23,515 bases of DNA from Candolleomyces eurysporus (Eukaryota; Basidiomycota; Agaricomycetes; Agaricales; Psathyrellaceae): positions 1 through 23,515 of the forward strand of contig JANBPK010000037.1 in NCBI GenBank assembly GCA_027579435.1. The letters are read 5' to 3'. The notes below the pieces were generated by a model. That model searched no databases, was not told the DNA's origin, and worked only from the letters and a program-made list of their open reading frames with translations. This document shows, in pieces, positions 11,039 to 20,630 of the stretch. How positions within the stretch are numbered: position 1 is the first letter of the stretch; each line of letters begins with the position of its first letter. Both the position numbers and the translations under genes were made by a program.

Positions 11039-12854
11039 TCAGCACAGACCCGTAAAATAGGCTTCCGCCAGTCGCGGCAGGTCTTCCGGCAACTGTACCA
11101 GTGACACTGCAGCGTGGTCAGAACCCTGTCGGTGCAAGGCGACGAAACAGCACTCACACGGGCATGGATACAGAGGAAGGCAGTTCGAATACACTGAGGC
11201 TTGGAAATCGGCGGTGACTCTTGGCGGTTCTGAACCTGTTTTTCTGTCCACCAACCCACATCACACGAAAGAAGACTCTTGATCCCCTCATATTGCTGTG
11301 GTGACAGAGGCGATATATCCAGCGAAATCGAGGTGAAGAGGTCGAGTTTGGGATCACAGGAAGTCACTGCCTGGGCCTCGTCTACTGGTTGTGAATATAA
11401 ATTAGGTGTTGAGCGCTGAGCACAGGTTTGGCAAGGCATGAGCGGGGAGACATACCTCGGCAATGATGCAGATACTTCGCCATGCAGAATGCGTAGCGCT
11501 CATCTTTTTCAACGTACAGACTTGTAGCCCTATTTCGATCTTGAAGAAAATCGAACAGCGATCTGTCGTGGAAGACGAAAGGTCGAGAGTCGTCCTGGTC
11601 GGGGTCCACCACAAAATAGCGTAAGTTCTGCAGCGGGCCCGGGGCCTGATCACTCCTGAGGAATGTACGAAGAAAACTGGAGGAGTATGTGATCGCCTGG
11701 AAGAACGGTCCCTGCCCCGCCTGGGCGTCATGAATGGCCCGTAATGGCTTCACGATGTCGGGATTGTTCCCCAAAATCTGAAAGAAGATAGCATCTTGAA
11801 AATCTTTGCCTTGGGAGCGGTAGGACAGTAAGTCCCGTACCGACGTATTTGGCTGTTCCCCAAAATATCGGACGAATAGTAAGAGGGACGCCAAGTGCGC
11901 TTTGGGGTCGGCTGCCCAATACGAGACTGCTTCATCGATATCGTCTGCAGGATGGCTCGCGGGAGAGTCCCGTAGATCTGCAATAACGGCAGATCGAATA
12001 TTTGATGAGACATGCTGCTTGTCCAGCGAGCACGAAAAGAAGGATCCAGGCTCTTCGCTGCTGAAGAAGTTCGAGAGCGTTTCACTAGGCCTGCTGGATA
12101 AAAGGACGCGGAAGGGGAACCTTTCATCCATGCAGGCTGTCTTCAAAGCTCTGAGAATCTCAATCTGGTCCTCGCTCTCTACCTCGTCAAGACCATCGAT
12201 GATAATGGCCCGGGGCCATCCATCCCAGTTGTTCTTGAAGTGCTCTAGAGGGTCCAGGAAAATTCGTTCGACCTGTGTTTGCACATTGCATCGAAGAGGA
12301 TCGGGTGTTTTCTCCAACGAATTGAAAATTCGACTACTAAGCTCGCTGAACCTGGAATTGGCGGCGATCTGGTAAGCGATAGTCGGTACTAGTGAGGCCT
12401 TGCCGCGTCTTCCGGGATACCCTGAGATGGCGGAGAAGAAGAAAACGGCGGCCAGATTAGAATCAACTCGGCACAGGTTCGCTATCCTACCGAGCAAGGT
12501 TGTCTTGCCCGTGTATTTGTCTCCGCTGACCCATGCGAGCTTCCTTCGATCGTCCGATTCCGAGCTGAAAAGCCAGTTGACGAGCGCTTCGTAGTCTACA
12601 ACAGATGATGTGCTTGGAGAATCTGGAACTTGAACGTAGGGCTGATACGGACTTGATATGTCTTCCGCGCAGTATATCTTTAAGCCTGAAAGTAGGTCAC
12701 CGTCACTTCGCATGAGTAAATACAAGAGGGCGTTAGATTTTACCCTCAAGCCTTCGGTCGATTGTGCTGTCGTGATTGGGGCTTCCGCAAGCGAAGTTCT
12801 CGTTACTTCTGCCTTCCTCAAATGATGCACCGCCAGGCTGACTTCCGTCGGCAT
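11039..12854 (-). CDS. NACHT-domain NTPase with divergent P-loop (gene C)
   Basis: Exons 12854-11456, 11384-11158 and 11092-11039 sum to 1680 nt (559 aa). The first intron is phase 1 at the same place as the last introns of A and B, just after YLHHC. Walker A is GDKYTGKT (about residues 111-118), which fits GxxxxGK[ST] but lacks the GPAG of its neighbours. Walker B is AIIIDGLDEV (about 216-225). The C-terminus has LLSCDVGWW. The first 100 residues resemble neither A's leader nor B's basic tail. The last intron (11157-11093, GTGAGT...TACAG with a CTGAC branch site) is predicted; without it the frame continues to 10945 with unrelated sequence. The start ATG is the first in the exon. Probably a cytosolic signalling NTPase by family, with no known ligand. 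Confidence 0.8.
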
Positions 12855-13414
12855 CGCTTTGGCTCATCTTCCTTCGGTATAACTTGCGGTGAAGATATCA
12901 AGGGTCAAGGGGAGAGCAAGGGTGTAAAGCACGTTGCACAGTCAGCCATTGTCCATGTCCGCGTGTGTTCAATGAGGCGGAGTTTTTATCAATAAGTCCT
13001 AGACGTCCCGGTGGTTGACATTCCTTGGAAGAAATGAAATAGACGCTCACTTTGACTATTCTTGGCTGTGCTTCTGGGGTTAATAAAGCTTTAATCGGGT
13101 CATTCTTCTCAAGAGGTGGGCTGGGACCAACGCCTGCGACAGCGCCGAACATACAAAGGCCACTACTCCCCTGCAACCGTGTTCAGGCGTGTTCACACGC
13201 TGCATAGATGAGTTCGAGCTGGCTGCAGGCGGGTTGAACATAGAGTTGGCCCGGCCTTGGTCGGAGAAGCTGCTCCCGGGTGCCGAACGTGTCAGTCAGA
13301 TAGGATCAGATAACATGAGATGGAGTGACCGCACTCGGCGACGTGGCGACGTTGGACAAGCTCAGCTCAGTTAAGCGGGCTACGTACACAAGGGAAGCTG
13401 TCCATATTCAATGA
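12855..13414. other. Intergenic region between NACHT gene C and the fungalysin gene
   Basis: Contains the upstream region of gene C, with a weak AT-rich GATAAAAACT near 12990 on the minus strand, and the 3' flank of the protease gene. Short open frames here show no recognisable protein. No RNA gene or repeat seen. Confidence 0.5.
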
Positions 13415-15936
13415 TCACGTACAGTCTGCAGGCAGGCTCTTATCATCTGCAAACGTTCCAGTGGCCTTGAACCCCAAACCCCTTGCTGCAAATGCCTTCC
13501 AAAGGGAGCAACGGTACTTTCGCTTATATCTGTTGTCTTCGGCCTGAATCCATGCATCTCGTGCTTCGATAACTGCAAAGGCCATCATGTCAATCGAAGG
13601 AAGCAACTAGAGAAGGGGCCAATATTACTTACATCCTGGATTGCATGGCATCTTTGCCAGCGCATCTATGAAAAGACGCATGAAAACGACGTTTCCGTGA
13701 GTTGTAGACGGGGCAGTCAACGCATAAGCCGTAAATCCCAGGGATTTGACGAGTGCAGCGTGAACGGTATGCAAAATCTCAGCCCATACTTCTCCCATAT
13801 CTAACGTCGCAGGTTAGCACAAGAAAGCCGAACGAGAAAGGGGAAAAGAGAAAATGAATTAATGCACACCATGTTCGCTGATGAGCCCTTTCAAGCTGCC
13901 GTAGGTAAGAGGATTGACCTTCCTGTAGGCTGATGAGCAATACAAACTTTAGCAGGTGCAGATAGACTTACGTGTCTGTAGAATACGGGTGCCTTCGAAT
14001 ACCTCCCGACTTTCCTGAAGCCCAAGCCCCGAAAACGAAATCTCGAATGATACCTCGATTGCCCTGTTGCCACATCCAGCTATTCACCCATGTAGGTAGA
14101 TATGAGCCCGAAGGAAGGTAGAATACGTTCGTTATACTCACTCTGCAAATGCATCGGATAACCCCTCTCCCAAAGCTCGAGAGACCAGAGTTTGAAGGCA
14201 GGCGGCGGTACCTCCTCCAATCATTCGGTTCGTGATTCCGTGCGCGTATTCGTGAATGATAATATCGTTCTGCAGCGCAACCGCTCTGTCCGGCTACGTA
14301 GGCAATGAACTAGATGAATCATGAAACCCCGAATCCGGACATACCTTTACGGTTTGGAAGATTCCCAGATCCAAGAATCCAGTATTGCCGCTGTAGAGGT
14401 AAAAGGAGATAAAGGGAGATGTGTGAGCTCCATATCGAATCGAACTTCAAAAGAGAGATCCACGTACTCAGGAAGAGTTATCATTTGTGCACTCGTAGGC
14501 CACTCGGGAGGGGTGTAATGTATCATCGCTTGGATGCTATCTTCGCCTTGACCTCCTTTCTCGAAATTATCTTGCTGGAAATTGAAAGCTGCCTCGGTAA
14601 AGCCGTACTTATAGGAAACGTCGTGCACACTGTTAATCGTATAGAAGGCGTTGACGATTGCAGCATAGCCGTTTTGACCGGCTAGAGGGTCTTGTTGAGA
14701 GGCCGTAAAGTTGTAGATAAAGTTCAAGGGAGACCATGTTTCCTGCGCAAGCAACGGAGTGAGATATGAGATGTAAACGGCACCATTGTTGCCACTAAAG
14801 GTGGGGAAAATCAGAAGCTGTGTGGAGGAATGACTATACGACATACTTACCGAGAATCGGTGAACTTGTGATGCGCGAATTCATGCCATCCGTTCGGCGA
14901 AGCAGCGCTGTCCTGAGGGTTGACAATGACCTGGAAGCCCGACTCAGGAGACAGCTGAATGGCAGGTATAGCCTTGTACTGAGATCAAAAGTCGGTTGGT
15001 GAGCACTGCGGAGATGTTAATGGGCCCTCATGCACTTACCGATGCGTCCGCAGCATAGTTGATGGCAGAAATAACCTTCCCGGTATGGGCGTCGATGAAA
15101 ACCCTGTGCATGGTACGCTCTGCTTCATTGGAAACATCGGTGCCGTAAACAAGAGACAATGTCCCATCTCTTCGAGCGATGTAGCCCAGCGTGGCCGAAG
15201 AACTCTTTCTCAGATTGGCATGGCCATTAGCAACCTGACTGCCGAACCTTTGCTCCGCTCCACTCTGCGGAAATGCGTCGGCAAAACCGAGGGTCGGAGT
15301 CGATGAGGCCGGTTTATCTATTTGAAGAAGCTTGAGCGAGCTTGCGAACAGAGGACCACTGGATTTACCTCTACTGACGAAGGCTGTCCCAAGAGATGTG
15401 ATCATACCTCCAACGGAGGCGACATTCGCTACAGCGTTGAAGATGGGAAGATCATCCTAAAATATGGACGTGCAAGAGGCCCACAGAATCAGACAACATG
15501 TCTCAATAATTTGAATCCATACGCACGTGGAGTTGTTGGAAGTACGTGTAATTCGCAACATCCGACGAATAACCACTGACGTGGCGAACATCATCAACAT
15601 GAATGCCTAGTTCATGAGCAACAGTAGCTCGATGGTATTCCTCAATATTGTCGAAGGAGCTTCGCTTAACCAATGTGAGGTCTCCAGTGAGGTCAGACCC
15701 CGCCAGTGTCTGCGTATACGGCGCACTTGTGAGTCGAGCAAAGCGGACAGAAGAAATCATAGTTGGCACACCTTGAACGTTGCCGGTGGATGGTAGACGT
15801 CAAACGCTTCATTGCGTTTGCGATAATCATGTGTCCATAAAGGTTGGTCACTAGTCAATGGATGCGCGGGGACCACCACAGAGTGTGACCACAGTATCGC
15901 TAAAGCGACGATTCCCTGCGGAATGAATAACACCAT
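13415..15936 (-). CDS. Secreted fungalysin-type zinc metalloprotease (peptidase family M36)
   Basis: Eleven exons fit splice sites and phase throughout: 15936-15772, 15709-15527, 15456-15040, 14978-14851, 14794-14468, 14390-14345, 14293-14142, 14079-13972, 13922-13870, 13800-13633, 13572-13415. They sum to 1905 nt (634 aa), the usual prepro-fungalysin size. Residues 1 to about 24 form a hydrophobic signal peptide ending VVVPAHP. An FTP-type propeptide follows (YFQQLHDDLPIFNAVANV, about 110-128). The catalytic domain has HEYAH at about 436-440 and the third zinc ligand Glu at about 465 in GEGLSDAFADW. The C-terminus has ARDAWIQAEDNRY and LWKAFAARGLG, typical of the family. The enzyme is expected to be secreted as a zymogen and to cleave extracellular protein. 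Oddity: the family motif GEGWSD has Leu in place of Trp. It stands head to head with the kinase at 16784, about 850 bp apart. Confidence 0.93.
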
Positions 15937-15977
15937 GCTAACGAGATGATCTTCCCTTGACCAGGTGTAGCTAGTAA

Positions 15978-15983
15978 TTTATA
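15978..15983 (-). promoter_or_regulatory. TATA box of the fungalysin gene
   Basis: The minus strand reads CCTATAAATTAC, about 42 nt upstream of the ATG at 15936. This implies a very short 5' UTR. No comparable box survives beside the decayed copy at 18185-19070, whose 5' end is deleted. Confidence 0.55.
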
Positions 15984-16783
15984 GGTCTGTAGAGCGTGAA
16001 TGGCACCACTCTTGGGGCGGGGGTTGATGAGCACCAGAGGTTGGGGACCAGTGCTACGACCTTCTGGCCGGAATCCATTGGTCGAAAACGTATTACGAAG
16101 CTACGAAGGGAGTTCGGTGGCGGTCATGTAGATCAAACAGAGATAATGCGCGCAATAGAAGAATTCGAGTGGTGGAACCTTAGCAGATTCTCGCTCGTAG
16201 GCACTATTTAGAGGCTCGTCGAGGAGTCCAAGGTCATCGCTGGAGAAATCACGAACCACTGTCGGATGTGATGGGTTGCCGAGAAGGATTGATGATTGCC
16301 TAGATAAGATAAGATCAAGATGCTTTCAGCAATAGATGTTCCACTGGCAGCCGTCGAGGAAACGATAGATCACACCTCAGGCCTCAAGCACAGTTCCCTG
16401 TTGCGGCCGGTAAAATAGAATTCGAATCGCGTTCGGTCAATCCCTTTTGCGAGTTTGGGGCCGATACGAATCCGGCACAGGAACGGCCGCAAAAGATATT
16501 CCTTTGGCCTGGTCCACCTGGTAATACAAAATGAGATCAGGATCAGGAACATAACAAATGGGGTCAGTACGGTCCATGTTCCTCTCAAGCGGGCTGAATG
16601 TCATGTGAGCGTCGAGAGCTTAGGGCACGGCCAGTTTTGGATGACCTATTGATTGCGATACTCCAAAATTAACCAATATCAACTTTCCTTTCCTCGACAG
16701 CTGTTGGGCCCACAAACATCGCCGTTATGGCCGCCACTGTTTGTTGCCTTCGCCCATAACACTTACGATATACGCTTTCCTCA
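15984..16783. other. Divergent intergenic region between fungalysin and kinase copy 1
   Basis: No gene seen. Two stretches recur upstream of kinase copy 2: about 16265-16335 (GCCGAGA...TAGATAAGATAAGAT) matches about 19075-19140, and about 16695-16783 matches about 19148-19228. The roughly 355 bp between them (about 16340-16690) is missing from copy 2, so it was either inserted in copy 1 or deleted from copy 2. Confidence 0.6.
16401..16492. repeat. Imperfect inverted repeat (about 92 bp) in the copy-1-specific segment
   Basis: TTGCGGCCG at 16401-16409 is the exact reverse complement of CGGCCGCAA at 16484-16492. Inside these arms ATTCGAATCG (16420-16429) pairs with CGATACGAAT (16462-16471) with one mismatch. 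The arms are separated by unpaired 10-12 nt bulges and a central loop of about 30 nt. It lies in the segment absent from the second kinase copy. No protein or target-site duplication was identified. Confidence 0.5.
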
Positions 16784-17930
16784 ATGCCGGTCCCAGTAGT
16801 CCGGGCATTCGCTTCCCAAGTCGGTGGTCGCGGTGGCGTAATGACCACGGAAGATGGATCTCTCCTGATCAAGCCAACGCTCAGACGTGAGCTCGAGTTC
16901 TATCGGCGCCTACAATCCGACGCAGACGAAGCAATCGCGACGCTTAGGAAGTTTACCCCAAAATTCCTTGGCACCCTTACTCTTGAAGGCGAGGCGAAGG
17001 AAGGATCCAGCGAGGGAGGCATTCTGGCAGCTCTGGGGATCAAACCTGCTCAGGCCGAACGTAAAGATGAGCTCTCGTCTATCGGCTTGTCCTCTTTTAC
17101 TGTGAGGCTAACCAGATTACGACGAACACAGCCCCTTGTTCTGGAGAATTTGGCTCACCGATACTCCAAGCCTAATATTCTGGATATCAAACTTGGAACG
17201 GTTCTGTATGATGAGACGGCGTCCGAAGAAAAGGCCGCTCGCATGCTCAAATCGGCGAAGGAATCAACGAGCTTCGAACTAGGCATGCGATTGACTGGAT
17301 TCCAGGCAAGTCCTAATCTGCCATGCCGCATGCAAAGCATACTTACTGACGATGCGTGTGCCAAAGGTTCACGACAACCGCACTGGGTTACCAGTGTACA
17401 CGCCGAAAGCTTACGAAACGTGCCTCAAGCCATCCGAGCTCCCAGATGGAATCGCGCGTTTCTTCCCTGTCGGAACCGACTCACTTGAAGGGGCGCCTGG
17501 AGAACCGAGCCAGGGCCTTCCGGCCCATGTTCTTCTGCCTGTTCTCAAAGGCATTCGCAAAGAGATTGCCGGACTTCGGGGTGCTCTGTCGAAGCTCGAG
17601 TTCCGGATGGTAGGGGGGAGTATATTGGTCATTTACGAGGCCGAATGGGAACGCGCGGAGTCTGCGATTAAACGATATCTTGAGGAGTCCAAGCAAGAAC
17701 CTTTTCCCCAAAAAGCTGGAGAGGAGAAAGAGAAAAAAGAGGAAGACGACGAGGAAGATGACGACAATGAAAATCTTCCTCCTCCCGCGTTCACAGTCAA
17801 ACTTATTGACTTTGGTCACATTCGGGTTGAAGCTGGTGTGGGTCCTGATGAAGGTGTTTTGTTAGGAATCGATACTGTGCTGAGGCTACTGGACGGACGG
17901 ATTCAGCAGCTCGAATCGGAGAAGATCTAA
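16784..17930 (+). CDS. ARG82: Inositol polyphosphate kinase, Arg82/IPK2 type (copy 1)
   Basis: Exons 16784-17305 and 17367-17930 give 1086 nt (361 aa), close to the size of yeast Arg82 and much smaller than Kcs1-type InsP6 kinases. Family landmarks are PNILDIKLGT (the PxxxDxKxG inositol-binding motif, about residues 130-139), GGSILVIYE as the SSLL-like strand, and KLIDFGH near the C-terminus (the IDF metal-binding motif). An Asp/Glu/Lys-rich disordered insert sits just before the IDF motif. Enzymes of this family phosphorylate InsP3 and InsP4 to higher inositol phosphates in nucleus and cytoplasm; in yeast Arg82 also affects arginine-gene transcription. The single intron is GC-AG. A near-identical gene lies downstream at 19229. 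The exact substrate range cannot be read from sequence. Confidence 0.9.
17306..17366 (+). other. GC-AG intron in kinase copy 1
   Basis: The exon ends TTCCAG and the intron begins GCAAGT, the classic strong context of a GC donor. It ends CCAAAG, is 61 nt long and is phase 0. Joining gives LTGFQ-VHDNRTG, matching copy 2. No GT donor at this spot would keep the frame with the same protein. Confidence 0.85.
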
Positions 17931-18184
17931 CCTCTCTGAATGTTGATAGCGTGGAGATGTGTAACCTATGGGCTTACATGTATTGTTCGTTTATCGAAAA
18001 AGAAAATGTTTTTACAAGAGACCAGACGCCAGTTGTTCGAGAACATACCCTAGCACGAGCTTCGTACCCTCACAGGAGGAAAAGACGGCGCGGCGGACGT
18101 CCAAGACAAAAAATCTCCGCCTAACAGGAAGTCCATGGAGGTGAAAGGCATATTACGCGAATTTACGGCGGGGGGACGTCCTTG

Positions 18185-19070
18185 TGCTTTCGTATACCTC
18201 CAGACTTTCCTGAAGCCCAGGCACTTAAAACGAAATCTCGGATGACGCCTCGGTTTTCCTACTGTCACATCTAACTATGAAACGAATGTCACCTTGGGTC
18301 CTGCTAGAATAATTTCGTTGCCCCACTCCGCAAACGCAACGGACAACCCCACTCCCAGGGCTCGAGAGGTCAGGGTAAGCTGAACGCAGGCGGCGGTAGC
18401 TCCTCTAATATAGTTTGTCCGCGATTCCGTGCGCGTACTCGTGAACGTTGGTCCCTTTCTGTAGAGCAACCGCTCCGTTCGGCTGAGTAGGCAGTTGGTT
18501 CTATGAATCAAGAGTAAGAGGGGATANGGGGGGTTTTCTGACTTTCATATGAATCAGACTTCTCGCGAGAGATCCACGGACTCGGGATGGGTGGAGTAAA
18601 TCATCGCTTGGATGCCATCTTCGCCTTGACTCCTTTTCCCGAAATGATCTTGCTGGGAATTGAGCGCTGCATCGGCCAAACCGCATCTATAGGAATCGTC
18701 ATGCACACTATTGATCGTGCTGGTGACATAGCCGTCTTGACCGAGGTTCTTATTGAGAGGCCATGAAGTTGCAGATAAAGTTCAAGGGATACGATGTTTC
18801 CTGCGCAAGCATCGGAGTGAGATACCAGATTTAATATACACCATTATCACCACTCAAGACGGAGAGAATCAGAAGCTGTGTGCAGTGGAAGAATGACTGA
18901 AAGATGGCAGACTTACTGGGTATGGTGAACTTTCACGAACTCATGCCATCCGTTGGCCGAAGCAGCACTGTCTTGGGGGTTGACAATGACCTGGACACTT
19001 GACTTAGGAGACAGCTGGATGGTAGGTATAGCCTTGTAGTGAGCTCGATGGTCAGTTGGTGGGTATTGAG
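18185..19070 (-). pseudogene. Truncated, decayed fungalysin copy
   Basis: This block matches the intact protease between about 13990 and 15025, roughly exon 8 back to the intron before exon 4. Exons 1-3 with signal peptide, propeptide and promoter are gone, as are exons 9-11. HEYAH is still readable (near 18440), but an in-frame TAG follows within about ten codons. The GEGLSD motif has become GVGLSV, which removes the third zinc-ligand Glu. The exon 8 counterpart reads ATG TGA where the intact gene has Met-Trp. Several splice sites are also changed. It cannot make an active protease. An N lies at 18526. Confidence 0.88.
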
Positions 19071-19228
19071 GAGTGATGCGTTGCCGAGACTGATTGTTTA
19101 GATAAGATAAGATTCATACTAGAGATGATGCAGACGAATGTTGTTTGTTCAGGCCTACAAGCATCGCCATTGATATGGCCACTGTCTGTTGCCTTCGTCC
19201 ATAACACAACCAGCATACCCTTTCCTCA

Positions 19229-20367
19229 ATGTCGACCCCAGTAGTCCAGGCACTCGCTTCCCAAGTCGGCGGTCACGCTGGCGTAATGACCACGGAGGAT
19301 GGATCCCTCCTGATCAAGCCAGCGCTCAAACGCGAGCTCGAGTTCTATCAACGCCTTCAATCAGACAAGGACGAAGCGATCGCGACGCTTAGGCAGTTCA
19401 CACCAAAGTTCCTTGGAACTCTTACGCTCGAAGGCGAGGCGAAGGAAGGGTCCGGCGACGGAGGTGCTCTGGAGATCAAACCTGCTGCTGAACGTAAAGA
19501 TGAGTTTCTCGTCTATTGGCTTGTCCTCTTTTACTGCGAGGCTTACCGGATTTCGGACAACACAGTCCCTCGTGCTTGAGAATCTATCTCACCGATTCTC
19601 CAAGCCTAATATCCTGGACATCAAACTCGGGACGGTCCTGTATGATGAGACGGCTTCTGAAGAGAAGGTCGCTCGTATGATCAAAACGGCAAAGGAAACA
19701 ACAAGCTTCGAAACAGGCGTGCGATTGACCGGATTCCAGGCAAGTCTACATCTTCCATATCTCATGTGGGTAATGCATCCTAACGTATCGTGTGCCATAG
19801 GTCCATGACAACCGCACTGGATTGCCAGTGAACACACCAAAATCTTACGGAAAGTCCATCAAACCATCCGACCTCCCAGATGGAATTGCTCGTTTCTTCC
19901 CTGTCGGAAGTGACTCACTCGAAGGAGCACCAGAAGAACCGAAGCAGGGCCTCCCGCGCCATGTTCTTCTGCCTGTTCTCAAAGCCGTCCGCGCAGAGAT
20001 TGCCGAGATCAAAGGTGCTCTGTCGAAGATCGAATTCCGGATGGTAGGAGGGAGTATATTGGTCATTTACGAGGCCGAATGGGAACGCGCGGACGCTGCG
20101 ATCAAACGATACGTGGAAGAGTCCAAGCGAGTTTCCGAAAAAGCTGGACAAGAGGAAGAAGAAGAGGGGGAGGAGGACGATGATGAGGAAGATGACGACG
20201 AGGAAAATATCCCCCCTCCCGCGTTCACAGTCAAACTCATTGACTTTGCTCACACTCGGGTCGAGGCTGGACTGGGTCCCGATGAAGGCGTTTTACTAGG
20301 AATCGATACTGTGCTGAGGCTTCTGGACGGACGGATTCAACAGCTCGAATCGGAGAAAGCCGTCTAG
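19229..20367 (+). CDS. Inositol polyphosphate kinase, Arg82/IPK2 type (copy 2, one-base frame break)
   Basis: Exons 19229-19739 and 19801-20367. All kinase landmarks of copy 1 are present: PNILDIKLGT, GGSILVIYE, the Asp/Glu-rich insert and KLIDFAH. Exon 1 is 511 nt, one base too many: a TTT run at 19505-19507 stands where copy 1 has one pyrimidine fewer. As given, the frame ends at 19579 after 116 residues, before the catalytic motifs. The remaining sequence is fully open in the corrected frame and differs from copy 1 mostly at silent sites. Either a homopolymer error or a very recent inactivation. By family it would phosphorylate inositol phosphates, as copy 1 does. Copy 2 keeps about 80 bp of shared upstream sequence but lacks the 355 bp segment found before copy 1, so regulation may differ. 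Confidence 0.78.
19740..19800 (+). other. GC-AG intron in kinase copy 2
   Basis: Begins GCAAGT after TTCCAG and ends CCATAG. It is 61 nt, the same length and position as in copy 1, although the internal sequence has diverged. Conservation of a GC donor in both copies argues that it is functional and not a base-call error. Confidence 0.82.
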
Positions 20368-20630
20368 TCTCCCGGAATATTAATACCGCGAATTATGTGT
20401 CACCTGTAAAACTTGTATGTATTGACCATTTATCGGAGAATTCTTCTGCAAGAGACACTTCCGTTGCTCAAGAGCATATCTTAGGACGAGCTTAGTACCA
20501 TCTAGAAGCGACGTCTCAGCGCCGTGTGCATGATGTCCGAGGTCTCCGCCTGACAGGAAGCCCATGGAAGCGAAAGACGCACTACGCGAGTTTGCAGCGA
20601 AAGGTCGTCTTTTTTACTTTCGGGCGGTCT

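Larger units (their letters stand above)
16695..18190 (+). repeat. Tandem duplication unit 1 (kinase with flanks)
   Basis: Aligns with 19148-20630: shared promoter-proximal sequence (TGTTGCCTTCG...CATAACAC), the whole kinase gene with its intron, and about 250 bp of 3' flank (for example CTCCGCCT.ACAGGAAG.CC). At its right end the flank runs directly into fungalysin-like sequence near 18190. The decayed protease at 18185-19070 belongs with unit 2. Confidence 0.8.
19148..20630 (+). repeat. Tandem duplication unit 2 (kinase with flanks)
   Basis: Counterpart of 16695-18190. Similarity spans the promoter-proximal region, both exons, the GC-AG intron and the 3' flank to about 20630 (ending in CTTTCG), after which the sequences part. 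In the last 130 coding bases most differences are at third codon positions, pointing to selection on both copies. Confidence 0.8.

Noticed and set aside
11126..11157. 32 nt last intron in NACHT gene C
   Set aside because: Too short for a fungal intron; the 65 nt choice with a CTGAC branch site and TACAG acceptor reaches the same frame.
11902..12375. 157-codon plus-strand frame inside NACHT gene C
   Set aside because: Antisense shadow of the NACHT domain; no recognisable features of its own.
15726..15769. Shorter alternative first intron in the fungalysin gene (44 nt)
   Set aside because: Its donor context is poor and the intron is short; the 62 nt intron 15771-15710 keeps phase and matches the usual length.
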